DNA from: Dryas octopetala
Lineage: Eukaryota; Streptophyta; Magnoliopsida; Rosales; Rosaceae
Direction of reading: 5' to 3'
DNA: 64,000 nt
Assembly (NCBI GenBank): GCA_963921425.1
Contig: OY992839.1
Location: 6,675,409 to 6,739,408, forward strand
Shown: piece after piece, positions 12,798 to 23,734 of the stretch
Numbering within the stretch: the first letter of the stretch is position 1
Layout of the letters: each line of letters begins with the position of its first letter
The notes under the pieces: generated by a model
Database searches by the model: none
What the model was told of the DNA's origin: nothing
Seen by the model: only the letters and a program-made list of their open reading frames with translations
Translations under genes and position numbers: made by a program

Positions 12798-14335
12798 CTA
12801 AAACTCCCTTGGATCAACAAAAATCGAAAGCCCAGGAGGAGACTTGGTCCAGTCCCCAAGAGGCCCATCGCTATAATCCTCCACCAGCCTCTTGATGCAC
12901 CACAAATCCTCTGCGCACGATAGTCTCTTCCAGTGCGGTATAGCTAACCTCAACGGTTCTTGGCTGGCCACCTCCGTCACCACGACCCCACAACCCAATT
13001 CCCTACCCATATTATGCGCGTGGCCACAAAGCGCCTTCGCCATCTTACACGCGCTTGGGCCTCCCCCTCCCAACCCATACAGAAAGAGCAACCCAAAAGG
13101 CCTGAAAACCTCAGGCACTGAAGGTATCCTCAGCCAAGGGAACGCCCTGTCCACCACGCGCGTAGCCTTCGCTGCCAAACGCCGTGTAAGCGACGCGCCT
13201 TTGATTTCCAACGTAAATACCTCCTTACAATTCCATGCACTCAGAACCGCCCACGACTCAGGCGGGTCGGACAGAAACCCGTCCAGACCCGCCCATGAAA
13301 ACCCACTTGGCACAGCCAAAAACGTGCCGAGATTGAGCTTGTTTTGCACAACCCGATCAATGTCCTGAGGGAAAAACTCGGTGGTGGAAAATTGGCGGCG
13401 GTAGAGGGTCTCGGCCTCTGATGGACTGAGTTTGATGATGGTGGCTCGGTGGTGAGTTTTGACTCGGTGAGCAAAGACGGGTTGGACCAAAATTGAAGGG
13501 GTACGGAATTTGGTGTAGTTGCATTTTTGGGTGAAGAGGTTTAGGGAAGGTTTGTTGTCAACTTCAGTGGCCATGTATGAGTACTCTGCACCATTTCTTC
13601 GAAACCACTCTTCCATGCGATTAACAAGCTCTAGACCAATGCCTCTTCGCCTGCAAAATTAAACCATGTCATAACCAAGCAATTGGATTACTGGACCGAT
13701 ATTGTGTAACGCATTTCTACATGGGCAATTGAATTTTTCGACCATCAATATCACATTTTTGTACTACATTGTCTATAAACCTACTTAAAAGGGTCTCACT
13801 GGTATGTGTGCTTCACAATACACAAATGTAATTCATGTAGCATTACTCAACACAAATGTGATACATGTAGCATTACTTGATGAAGATACCTGATTGATGG
13901 AGAAACTCGAAGGCCAAGAATGTAAGCGAGTTTGGTGCAGATGGGTTTTGGATCAAAATCTTCATTGCTAGACATTCCAAGCTTTTTACCACAAGAAACG
14001 ATTTTGATGCAACCCCTGATGACCCCAACGATTTCTTTGGCAGGACCCATTTCAGCCACCTGTTAATTATGATCATATATATATATAAGAAACCCATTAA
14101 TGACTACATAAAAGGTAATTAATCAAGAAAATTAAGTGTAAAATAACAGAAACGTACTGACCAGCATGAGGAAGGAGGGTGAGTGGCGGATTCTGCAAAT
14201 GGGATCCCCCAAAAGATGGGTGTAGAGAGACATTTGAGAAGTTGATCCACCACCAGCCTCACACCTTCTCTCTAAGTCCTCCACTCTTTTGGTGTCCTTG
14301 TTCATGTCCAACTCTCTGATATTCACCACCACCAT
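12798..14335 (-). CDS. HLS1-like: HOOKLESS1-like probable N-acetyltransferase
   Basis: Member of the plant HLS1 family of GNAT-fold proteins, which act in the nucleus on apical hook formation, auxin and ethylene responses; acetyl transfer is inferred from the fold. Exons on the minus strand: 14335-14162, 14059-13890, 13650-12798, giving 398 residues, close to the about 400 of Arabidopsis HLS1. Family signatures are GDPICRIRHSPSFLML (end of exon 1), KLAYILGLRVSP, the acetyl-CoA loop RRRGIG (about 115-120, across the exon 2/3 junction), MEEWFRRNGAEYSYMATE, FSTTEFFPQDID, CGHAHN and the C-terminal DWTKSPPGLSIFVDPREF. All junctions are GT-AG and in phase. It ends about 1.2 kb from the NPH3-type gene, convergently. 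Whether it is HLS1 itself or an HLS1-LIKE paralogue cannot be told here. Confidence 0.94.
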
Positions 14336-14441
14336 GCCTAATTACTAATCACACCCACCAACCAAGAGAGAGTAAGAGCTAGACCCAATTAGTAAAATAG
14401 AATCTGGTCATACAAAGTGTATATTTGAGAGAAAAGTACAG

Positions 14442-14457
14442 CACCTATATATATATG
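14442..14457 (-). promoter_or_regulatory. Candidate TATA box of the HLS1-like gene
   Basis: A TATATATATAGG-type stretch on the minus strand, about 110 bp before the start codon, at a usual distance allowing for a short leader. A TAG/GTA microsatellite (14457-14475) lies just upstream. Confidence 0.4.
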
Positions 14458-14475
14458 GTAGTAGTAGTAGTAGTA

Positions 14476-15160
14476 GAAGAAGATATTAAGAACAGTGCAT
14501 TGGGTAATGGGGCTATAAATTAAATTGGTTTTGATGATGATTCCTCTTCTTCTTCTATTTTCTATCTGATATGATATGTGGGATGGTACGGATGAAATTG
14601 ATGTGTAATGATTGGATAGAGGAAGAAGCTGTTACGCTGCCTTTAAAGGATTGCTTGGTTCTTGGGCTCCTTTTTAATGTGTTTTGAGAAATAATTAGCA
14701 TCGGTTACAGAGACTTATCATGAAGGGACACAAGGATAGAGAAAACAGAGTAAAGAGAGTTAGTGGTAATGGCGGCTCTGTGGCTGCGCAGAAAGTTAAC
14801 CCTTTTCCAATTTTTAACGTAATTAATAATATTTTAGGAAGAGATAATGCGCGGCAATCAATGATTCAATTACAGTCCCACCCACTAAGGCATTATAGAA
14901 ACATAAAGAAGATTAGAAGATGAATGGATTATAGAAACAAAATGAAAGAAGGTGAAGCAAAAGTACGACCAGGACAAGCCACTGCAATCACATTTACAAA
15001 CCAGAACATGCTGATGGTAGGTGAGTCATGGGTGGTACATGACCAAATGTATCAGATTATCAGTATTTTATTTGTTGAAAATAAATGGGATCAGAGTGGA
15101 TCCAGCTATGAATCATGTTACGATTCAATGAAACATTGTCACATTATTTGGTAAACAAAA
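14476..15160. other. Upstream region of the HLS1-like gene; no gene seen
   Basis: Open frames at 14720-15154 are short and have no family resemblance. The stretch probably contains distal promoter sequence. Confidence 0.4.
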
Positions 15161-15194
15161 TTTGATGAACAAATTGGTATTTTCTTCATTTGGT

Positions 15195-15696
15195 CACAGC
15201 TCTTGCCCGAGAAACAGAACTAGGAAACCTAACCCAACTAGGGAAAGGAGTCCTAGTGACACTAGGAGACCCCAGGGGCAATATGGTCATTACGAGAAGT
15301 CGAAACGGATAAGGAATCTCTCATTTCCAAGAAATCCTAGTTGCACCAGGAAATGTTTTTCAAGGTTCCAGAAGCTTCCAGAAGGTGGTGGAAATCCATG
15401 GGAATGAATGGAGGGAAGAAATGAATTTGAATTCAAATGGAAATGAGGGGCAAAATGGGAAGTCAAAAGTGTAGGGCCCATGGGCCCTAGGGATGCCGAA
15501 CCAAGTGGGCCATGCATGCACATGCATGGGCCCAAACCCTAGCAGCCCAAAAGCCACACGCAAGGAGGAAGATGGCAGCCCATGCATGCGCATGCATGCC
15601 ATGCAAACCCTAGCAAGACAAGGGGCCATGCGCAAGCCCAAGGTGACAAGCCCAAGGTGGAAGCCCATGGAGTGAAACCCTAGCCCATAGAAGAGG
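15195..15696. repeat. GC-rich repeat-like stretch with CATGCATG and AAACCCTAG motifs
   Basis: Base composition changes sharply from the AT-rich surroundings. Four CATGCATG motifs occur as two spaced pairs (15511-15528 and 15581-15598). AAACCCTAG occurs three times (near 15533, 15604 and 15676). The look is of an LTR or other retroelement leader remnant. No second copy was seen in the window, so the class is open. Confidence 0.4.
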
Positions 15697-15896
15697 TAAC
15701 AGGATCATGAGGCCTACAAAAACTATGAAATTAATCCCAAACTGAGATCCCTATACACATGGGACACGTACAGAGCAACCGTAATCCCTTTCCATAACTG
15801 CCCTGCAGTTGCAGATAAAGCTATAGAGGGTGATGGCTTGAAATTCCTTATTGACCAAGGTAAGATCGAGCAGCAAAGAGACAGATTTGTCAGTTA
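15697..15896 (+). other. Short open stretch without a start codon
   Basis: An open frame of about 65 codons (it includes NPKLRSLYTWDTYRATV) lies directly after the GC-rich repeat and ends at TAA near 15896. It reads like a piece of protein but I recognise no family. It could be an exon or retroelement fragment, or chance. Confidence 0.2.
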
Positions 15897-16149
15897 AATA
15901 AATAAAGAATGCAAGCATTATATATATGGTTAGAATATCTGAATTAGCCTCTTACCTCTCTAATTAAAGTCCTCCACATCAAGACAATATTCTAATTGAT
16001 AAAATACTTGAAGATCTATCCAGAAGAAAATAAAAGAAATAGTAGATTGACACAATACAGCAATCCAATTAAAACGAAAATGAACTAATCCAATACATAG
16101 ATCGATATTAAAAAAGCGCGCATGCAGATTAATTTAAGTAAGTTGTACG

Positions 16150-16693
16150 TCAAGGACTTGGTGTGAACCAAATAGGTCTAACGCAAAATCGCGTTCGAGA
16201 ATGATCCTTGAAAAACGCATAGCGTCGGATGGTCTTTTTTGTCAAGGAAAACACCCCAGCATCGTACCCACTTGACGGTGATGCAACACACTGGATCTCG
16301 AAAGCAAAATAAATGCAGTTTGCTTGAAGTGTGTTATGGGTACGATTAAAGCCTCTGGCTGCAGGGATGACTTTGCTGTCGGAATTGGTGATGAATAATG
16401 TTCGACAACCAAGGTTGACAACCTCTACCCATCGAGGACCATTCTTCCTATGCTTCAGCTTGAACACCCGAAATCCGGCATTCTGTGGCAGGCTCGGGCA
16501 ATTATAACCAATGAGTGTATGCCAAGGAATTATTGGATCTTCCTCTTGGGAAAAAATACTCCTACGAAAAATCATAAACAACTCTTTTGATGTAGAATCT
16601 TGTGATAGGTATATACATTCAAGATCCAAGTCGGACACGAGACCATTCCTTGTCACAGTATGGGAAGGAACTGGCATGGGAGGAAGCATAACC
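16150..16693 (-). pseudogene. F-box/DUF295 gene, 3' part (cut off by copia insertion)
   Basis: Codes for about 180 residues of the C-terminal DUF295 region. Signs are RWVEVVNLGCRTLFI, LQANCIYFAFE and YDAGVFSL, the places where this family has its VEV...LGD.ALF, NCIYF and D.GVF motifs. The frame is open to the stop at 16150. Its upstream edge is the TSD base at 16693, where the copia LTR starts; the rest of the gene resumes beyond 21725. In this allele the 3' part is separated from its promoter, so the locus is annotated as disrupted. Confidence 0.85.
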
Positions 16694-17071
16694 TGATAAT
16701 AATATTCAGCATTGCACAAAAGATCACCCACAAAGTACTCATCACACCCATCCAACGATCACTCACCACACCCACAACAGCTCATCAAGCATCCAGAACA
16801 GCTCATCAGAATATTCCCACAATAAGAGTGTGGATAATGACTGAGCCCACATATATTTCATACCCATTGTAAAAATATCTTGTAACGGAACTATTTCTTG
16901 TAGACTCTAGAATACTCCTATCAATTATATATATAGACTCTACTGTATATACAAAAACATATGAGATAAATTTATTCTTCAATACTGCTCTCTCACTCTC
17001 TCTCTCTCTCTTTCTGTTATCTCTTTTTCATTCTTTTCTATTTTCTCTCTTACTCTACTTAAAACCTTTTA
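16694..17071 (+). repeat. 5' LTR of copia element 1
   Basis: 378 bp. Starts TGATAATAATATTC and ends CTTTTA just before the primer-binding site. Contains a CT-repeat near 16990-17010. Confidence 0.95.
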
Positions 17072-17111
17072 TGGTATCAGAGCCACTGCCTTACAGCACA
17101 CAGATCCAAAA

Positions 17112-18734
17112 ATGCCTAACCAAGCAGAATCTCCTAGCCCCATCATTACCTCTCCTGAAACTACCTCCCAATCTCTCCAATCCTCTATCTCTCCTCAACA
17201 CATAGCCACCCTCATACCCATTAAACTTACCACCGCAAATTTTCTCTTATGGAAATCAGTCATTACTCCAATCCTCGAAAATTATGATATGTATGGTATT
17301 ATTGATGGGACTGACATTTGTCCACCCAAATCTCTACCCAACACCACAGATCCAAACCCAGCCTACACACAATGGGTCAAAAAAGACCGTACCTGTAGAA
17401 TATGGCTCAATGCTTCATTGTCTGAGTCAGTTCTTTCCTACACCGTTGGATCTACATCAGCTCGAGGTTTATGGGTTAACCTTGAGCGTCGGTTTGCCAC
17501 AATCACCAGATCTCATATTCTTCAACTCAAAAGCAAGCTTCAAAATATGCAAAAGGGTGACCAGATCATGACTGACTATCTTCAGAAAATCAAAGAAATT
17601 TCTGATGCTCTTGCAGCTGCTGGTGAACCTTTGTCCGATTCTGACCTTATTGCTCACACTCTTCACGGTCTTCCTCCTGATTATGACGCATTCTCTACCT
17701 CCATTCGCGTTCGTGCTGAACCCCTCAATCCTGATGAACTCCATGGTTTTCTCCTCAGCGAGGAGATTGAAGTTGCAAAGAGGACCACAGCCCTACTCCC
17801 TACACCAGAAGTCCACACTCGCACTCAAGCCTTTTCAGCCATCACTTCTCAAAATAGGCCCAACCCCTCACAAAATAGAAACACCCGTGGCCCACATTCT
17901 TACCACCACCCACCCAAGCCCTCTTTTTCCAAAACCTCATTTCCACCCCAAAATCAGTCCACGTTTCCTTCCTTCTTCAGACCTCACCCTCCATCTCGGT
18001 TCAACAACTCCAATCCCACCAAAATTCGTTGCCAAATCTGTAATGGTAATAATCACTCTGCTATTAACTGTTATCATCGCATGAACCATGCTTTCCATGG
18101 CAGAGTTCCAACCTCCAAACTTCAGGCCATGGTTGCTACCTCTGGAACTCACCCTACCCCTCCCACCTCATCTTCCAACACAGTTTGGTATGCTGACTCC
18201 GGTGCAACAAACCATATCACCAACGACCTCTCTCATCTCTCTCTTCACTCGGCTTACCCCGGCTCCGACAAAGTCGCTGTTGGTAATGGGCAAGGTTTGG
18301 ACATTCACCATATTGGCTCTTCTCAAGCTCTTTCTTCCAACTCTGGCTCTCTCTTTAGTCTTACTAACATTTTACATGTTCCTTCAATTTCCCATAATCT
18401 ATTATCTGTCCACCAATTTGTTAATGATAACAACTGTTTGCTGATTTTTTCTCCTTCTGGTTGCATTGTCAAGGATATTCCTTCGGGGAAAGTTCTGTTT
18501 CAGGGCCCTACTGATGGCAACCTTTATCCTATTCGATTGTCTTTTCCTCATCAACAATCTCCAACAGCCTTCATCAGCACAACTGCCTCCTCCTCTCTCT
18601 GGCATCAACGTCTTGGCCACCCATCTTCCTCCACACTGCAACACCTTCTCTCCCAGCATCAGCTCAAGGCTTTACATTCCAAGAACCATTTTTTTTTGTT
18701 CTTCTTGTCAACTAGGAAAATTACCTTTTGTTAA
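17112..18734 (+). CDS. copia element 1, gag-protease part of the polyprotein
   Basis: Encodes the nucleocapsid-like gag region, then a CCHC zinc knuckle (CQICNGNNHSAINC, near 18030-18071), the aspartic protease motif WYADSGATNH (about 18186) and the start of the GAG-pre-integrase segment (LWHQRLGHPS). The frame stops at 18734. The rest of the polyprotein continues in another frame, the break lying at or near a run of nine T at 18689-18697. It may be a disabling indel or a sequence error in the T-run; copia elements normally use one frame. Confidence 0.88.
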   Translation: MPNQAESPSPIITSPETTSQSLQSSISPQHIATLIPIKLTTANFLLWKSVITPILENYDMYGIIDGTDICPPKSLPNTTDPNPAYTQWVKKDRTCRIWLNASLSESVLSYTVGSTSARGLWVNLERRFATITRSHILQLKSKLQNMQKGDQIMTDYLQKIKEISDALAAAGEPLSDSDLIAHTLHGLPPDYDAFSTSIRVRAEPLNPDELHGFLLSEEIEVAKRTTALLPTPEVHTRTQAFSAITSQNRPNPSQNRNTRGPHSYHHPPKPSFSKTSFPPQNQSTFPSFFRPHPPSRFNNSNPTKIRCQICNGNNHSAINCYHRMNHAFHGRVPTSKLQAMVATSGTHPTPPTSSSNTVWYADSGATNHITNDLSHLSLHSAYPGSDKVAVGNGQGLDIHHIGSSQALSSNSGSLFSLTNILHVPSISHNLLSVHQFVNDNNCLLIFSPSGCIVKDIPSGKVLFQGPTDGNLYPIRLSFPHQQSPTAFISTTASSSLWHQRLGHPSSSTLQHLLSQHQLKALHSKNHFFLFFLSTRKITFC

Positions 18735-21495
18735 ATCTCTTAGTACCACTTCATTTCCATTGGAAATCATACACACTGATGTATGGGGTCCTGCCCCAAT
18801 ACCTTCTGTTAGTGGTTTTAAATACTACGTAATATTTATTGATGATTGGTCTCGTTTCACCTGGCTCTATCCTTTACATTCCAAATCAGATGTATTTAAA
18901 CTTTTTCAGCACTTCAAACTTTTAGTTGAGAAACAATTCAACCTTCCTATTAAAGCTTTGCGGAGTGATAATGGTGGTGAATACACCAGTTCCTCTTTTC
19001 GCAACTTTCTAACTAGCCATGGTATTGCTCAGCAATTTACTTGTCCCCACACTCCCGAGCAAAATGGCATGGCCGAGCGAAAACATCGCCACATTATTGA
19101 GCTTACCCGCACCCTTTTTGCCCAGTCTTCACTACCTCTCAAATATTGGGTAGAGGTAGCTCACACAGCAGTTTATCTAATTAATCGATTGCCCTCCTCT
19201 TCTCTCCAAAATATCAGTCCTCTTCAAAAACTTTTTCATTGTACTCCTGACTACACCTTTCTCAAAGCTTATGGATGTGCATGTTATCCTTGGCTTAGGC
19301 CTTATTCACATCACAAATTTGATTTTCGCAGCTGCAGGTGTATATTTATTGGCTATGGTACCAATCAAAAGGGCTACCGTTGCCTTGATCCATCTTCCGG
19401 ACGTGTATATGTCTCTCGTCATGTTGTCTTTGATGAAAATTCATTCCCCTTTAAAGCCGCTCCACCTGCTCCTACTACATACTCTCCTGCCCCTCTACAT
19501 CACCCCATTGCCTTACCTCTCCCACCCGCTTTCCAGCAACCTCCAATACCAGCACCTTCTTCTCCAGCTCCTTCTTCACACTCTCCTTCCAACTCTTCTT
19601 CCTCCTCTGCTCTTGATTCCACTTCCTCTCCAACCTCATTATTGCCCACTCCTCTATCTCAATCTCATTCCCCTCCACCTTCCCCTCCCCGCCCCACAAA
19701 CACTCACCCAATGCAAACTCGTGCCAAAGACGGCATCTATAAGCCCAAAGCCTTTACCACTCGTCACCCTTTCCCTTCCGCTCTCCTTTCTGCCAAATCA
19801 TCTCCTCCCATACCCTCCACCTATCATCAAGCTGCTAAGGATCCCAATTGGATGGCCGCTATGAACACTGAAATTGCAGCCTTGCACCAGACCTCCACAT
19901 GGACCTTAGTTCCTCCCAACCCCACTCAAAATCTTGTGGGCTGCAAGTGGGTCTTTCGCCTTAAGCAACGAGCTGATGGGTCTATAGAGCGGTATAAAGC
20001 TCGTTTGGTCGCCAAGGGCTTTCACCAACAAGCCGGCGTGGACTACACTGAGACATTCAGCCCAGTTGCTAAGCCCCCCACCATTCGGGTCATTCTTTCC
20101 ATAGCTGTCCAACATGACTGGCCTATTTCCCAACTTGATGTTTCTAATGCATTCTTACATGGGCATCTCCATGAAGATGTCTTTATGGTCCAACCCCCTG
20201 GCTTCCAAGATCCACTCAAGCCTCACTATGTTTGCAAGCTTCAGCGCTCCCTATATGGGCTTAAACAAGCCCCGCGGGCTTGGTATGAAGAGCTTCACAA
20301 TGGGCTTTTATCTCTGGGTTTTCAAACTTCTATAGCTGATCCATCTCTTTTCATCAAGATTGATCACTCTGTTACTTTCCTCTTGGTGTACGTTGATGAC
20401 ATAGTCCTTACTGGCAGCTCTTCCTCCTACTGTCAACATCTGATTTCTCTCCTCAGCTCCAAATTTGCCATGAAAGATTTGGGTCCCCTTCATTACTTCC
20501 TCGGCCTTGAGGTACATCGTGATTCTTCTGGCTTATTTCTTTGTCAGTCTAAATATACAACTGATCTTCTTTCTAAAACTTCTCTGCTTCAAGCCAAACC
20601 CTTCCCTTCACCCTCCACCATTGCTAAATTAGACACTTCCACTGGTGACCCTCTCTCTGATCCTACCCTTTATCGTTCCATTGTCGGGGCTCTCCAATAT
20701 CTCACATGGACTCGTCCTGACATTGCATTCTCTGTCAACCAAGTGTGCCAATTTATGCACAATCCCAGAACTCCCCATCTCACAGCTGTCAAAAGAATCC
20801 TTCGGTACCTTAAATCCACTCCTGATTATGGCATATCCTTCACCAAAGGCACTCCCACACTCACCATTTATTCGGACGCCGATTGGGCTGGTTGTCCAGT
20901 AGATCGGCGTTCTACCACTGGTTACTGCATCTTTTTTGGTAACAATCTCATCTCTTGGTCTGCCAAAAAGCAACCTACAGTTGCTCGCTCATCCACCGAG
21001 GCCGAATATCGAGCTCTTGCTCATTCTGCAGCTGAAGCTATTTGGCTATGTTCTCTTCTGCGGGATCTTCACATTTATCTCACTCACCCTCCCCTCTTCT
21101 ACTGTGACAATATCAGTGCAATTGCCTTGGCTGCTAATCCAATTTTCCATGCTAGAACCAAGCATGTTGAAGTTGATTATCACTTCATTCGGGAACTTTT
21201 TACCAGCATGTCTATCAACATTCGTCATCTTGAATCATCTGCTCAACTTGCTGATATATTCACCAAAGGTCTACCTTCCCCACGATTCAAAGAATTGAGC
21301 TCCAAGCTGATCACTCGACCTCCTCGCATCAGCTTGCGGGGGGATGATAATAATATTCAGCATTGCACAAAAGATCACCCACAAAGTACTCATCACACCC
21401 ATCCAACGATCACTCACCACACCCACAACAGCTCATCAAGCATCCAGAACAGCTCATCAGAATATTCCCACAATAAGAGTGTGGATAATGACTGA
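18698..21495 (+). CDS. copia element 1, integrase-RT-RNase H part of the polyprotein
   Basis: Downstream frame, open to 21495, which runs into the right LTR. Order: integrase core (IHTDVWGP, FIDDWSRFTW, RSDNGGEYTS, PEQNGMAERK), reverse transcriptase (KWVFRLKQ, QLDVSNAFLHG, and the active-site YVDD near 20390), and RNase H (YSDADWAGC, SSTEAEYRAL, FYCDNISAI). Integrase before RT is the copia order. The frame as computed opens earlier, at 18466, but family similarity starts near 18690. Apart from the frame break at the T-run I see no stop in it. Confidence 0.9.
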
Positions 21496-21724
21496 GCCCA
21501 CATATATTTCATACCCATTGTAAAAATATCTTGTAACGGAACTATTTCTTGTAGACTCTAGAATACTCCTATCAATTATATATATAGACTCTACTGTATA
21601 TACAAAAACATATGAGATAAATTTATTCTTCAATACTGCTCTCTCTCTCTCTCTCTCTCTCTCTTTCTGTTATCTCTTTTTCATTCTTTTCTATTTTTTC
21701 TCTTACTCTACTTAAAACCTTTTA
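21345..21724 (+). repeat. 3' LTR of copia element 1
   Basis: 380 bp, the partner of the 5' LTR, followed directly by the target duplication TAACC. Confidence 0.95.
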
Positions 21725-22847
21725 TAACCAACCTTTTAGCTCTAGGAGAGCTGCCATTGGCATTTTGGATGTCAAATACCATTATAAACTGTGATGCATC
21801 CCAAGTTGCAGCATATAATTTCCCTTCAATTATTGCCATATCAATGAATTCGAGCTTTCTAGCCCTCCCCCTATCAATGAGGGTCCATGATTTATCACTA
21901 GGCCTACAGAAAGCCAAGTGATTTCCTAAATAAAGTGCAGCCACAACACAGTGCTGGCTTGTTGGTGCTGGAGAGGCTTTTACTTTAAGGAGGAAGTTAG
22001 GACAATTGCTTTCGTCATGGGATGGAATGGTGGATTGTGATGGGAGCATGACTCGAGCACCTGATATTGGGTTCAAGAAGAAGGCGATGCCGTCAACACT
22101 AGAATTCATAAAACCCTCAGGACGTCGAAAAATACTGTCAACCATGATCAACCACTCTTCAATTGACCCAACACATTCAATGTTATTTATATAATTCGTG
22201 GGATTTGATTTGTAAATTTTCTGGTCACTTAGACTTAAAAAGCGATGATCTTTGAGGACAAAGTAAGGAGAACATAGCATAAGCCATGGTAATTCATGAG
22301 AAGCAAGATGACCGCCGCGTGTGCTTGTATTTGACCTAGCAACAGCCACTCGCCAAGAATGACATACTGCACCACACTGCCGGTGATCCGATATGCATAG
22401 CTGGGCTTGTTGTAGAACCAATTGCATCATATCTTCTGGGAGTTCCGTGGACCACTTGCTGCTTTTGCTCTGATATCCTTGTAATTCGGAATGTTTTTGT
22501 TTGTACTTTCGCATCCGTATTCTAATTGAGATCATAGTCACCTTGCGGCCAATAAAATCTAAAGTGAGCAATAACAACATTCTTGATAGGCGGTAGAATG
22601 TGAAAATATAATGAAAAATTTCGTTGTCAACTGTGGCACATTCTTCCCTAATGGAGGCGGCGAGCTTGCTGCCAATCAAATCTAGAGTGAGCAACAAGGA
22701 CATTCTTAATACTTGGTAGTAATATTGGAGAAACATAGTAATACAGGAAACTCCAGCTAATAACTTCCTTGTCTGGTTACAAATCCTCTTCCCCATCGAA
22801 CCTCTTTTGAATACCATGATCATATATAAATATCTGAAGTTTAACAA
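21725..22847 (-). pseudogene. F-box/DUF295 gene, 5' part (cut off by copia insertion)
   Basis: Open minus-strand frame of about 374 residues up to the insertion point. The F-box (WSTELPEDMMQLVL ... CHSWRVAV) is at about residues 132-172, followed by the start of the KIB/DUF295 propeller region (LPWLMLCSP, GIAFFLNPISGARVMLP, HLAFCRPSDKSWTLID). Such proteins are SCF ubiquitin-ligase subunits. The start is uncertain: the F-box would usually lie near the N-terminus, and the first 130 residues contain a duplicated segment. After residue RLV the frame runs into the LTR and stops. The 3' part is at 16150-16693 and would be in frame without the insertion. Confidence 0.85.
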
Positions 22848-23272
22848 AAACAGAAATGTTAAATTGACATGACCTAATTAAATAGCACGTTATATACACA
22901 AGTAATTATCTACTAAAAATGAAATTAAGAAAACAAGTTATATATAGATCCCATAAAGGCATATATAATGTTTTCTTTTCGTGGTCGATTAAGTTCAATT
23001 TGGAAGTCATTATAATTCATCAAATAAACAGTTAAAAGAAAAAAGAAAAAAAAAAAAAACATACGCTTGACTAACTCAAGTGACTAAAAGTAAGCAACTT
23101 GACCCTCAATATAATCTTATAATCTTCGATCATATATCATGCAGGGGTGGAGCTTCGTTCTTGGCGTTAATGGAGGTTTTGCACAAGTGTTATGTGCATA
23201 TTGGAGTTTAATAGCTAGGTTAGATGTGAAAACCCTTTGATGCAACGAAGAGGCAACTAGCTAGGGTTGCTA
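22848..23272 (-). other. Upstream flank of the disrupted F-box gene
   Basis: AT-rich, no coding signal, with an A-tract at 23048-23060. Presumably held the promoter. It is limited on the far side by copia element 2. Confidence 0.4.
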
Positions 23273-23640
23273 TATTAGAGTTGATTAAGGCTTATGCCTG
23301 ATAACTAAGCTTGTCTGTTTAGTTAGTTAATTCAGATTGTCATTGCTTAGGTGGCATTGCCTCATAGGGTGATGTTTGCTTTGCTGTAAGAGCTCATAGG
23401 CTCATGTGTGGCATCGGTCTTATTGGATCAATGCTATGTCGTTTTGTATAACTGAATTTGCAAATGGAATATATGGTTGCTGGTGTATGCATTGCACAGT
23501 ACAGCATGCCTTTCTCGTGATCTCATTCTCTCTTCCTTCCCTCATCACTCTGCAATTCTCTCTGTAAATTCTAGCACCATTTTCATGCTTACATTCCTAG
23601 TCACATCCCAGGCATATTCATTGTCTCAGTAAAATCAACA
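23273..23640 (+). repeat. 5' LTR of copia element 2
   Basis: 368 bp, begins TATTAGAGTTGATTAAGG and ends AAAATCAACA next to the primer-binding site. Confidence 0.95.
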
Positions 23641-23734
23641 TGGTATCAGAGCCCAGGTTGGTTCTGTGAACTGGGCGTGTACTGTGTGCGTGAGCTTGAG
23701 TGAAACAGAGGAACAAATCCATCTAGATCTAGGC

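Larger units (their letters stand above)
16689..21729 (+). mobile_element. Ty1/copia LTR retrotransposon 1, full length, very young
   Basis: Left LTR 16694-17071 and right LTR 21345-21724. They appear to differ only in the length and purity of a CT microsatellite and one T-run. The TSD TAACC lies at 16689-16693 and 21725-21729. A TGGTATCAGAGCC primer-binding site follows the left LTR (17072) and a G-rich polypurine tract (21337-21344) precedes the right. The LTR ends are TG...TA rather than TG...CA. The element sits inside an F-box gene, in the opposite orientation. It is placed in copia by its integrase-RT order. Confidence 0.96.

Noticed and set aside
12892-13368. 158-codon plus-strand frame
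   Set aside because: Antisense of HLS1-like exon 3, which carries the family motifs.
15360-15668. 102-codon minus-strand frame rich in Met/His/Gly
   Set aside because: Caused by the CATG-rich repeat; composition unlike a real protein.
17605-18444. Additional frames within copia element 1 (also 19271-19864 and 20936-21298)
   Set aside because: Out-of-frame shadows of the polyprotein; no motifs.
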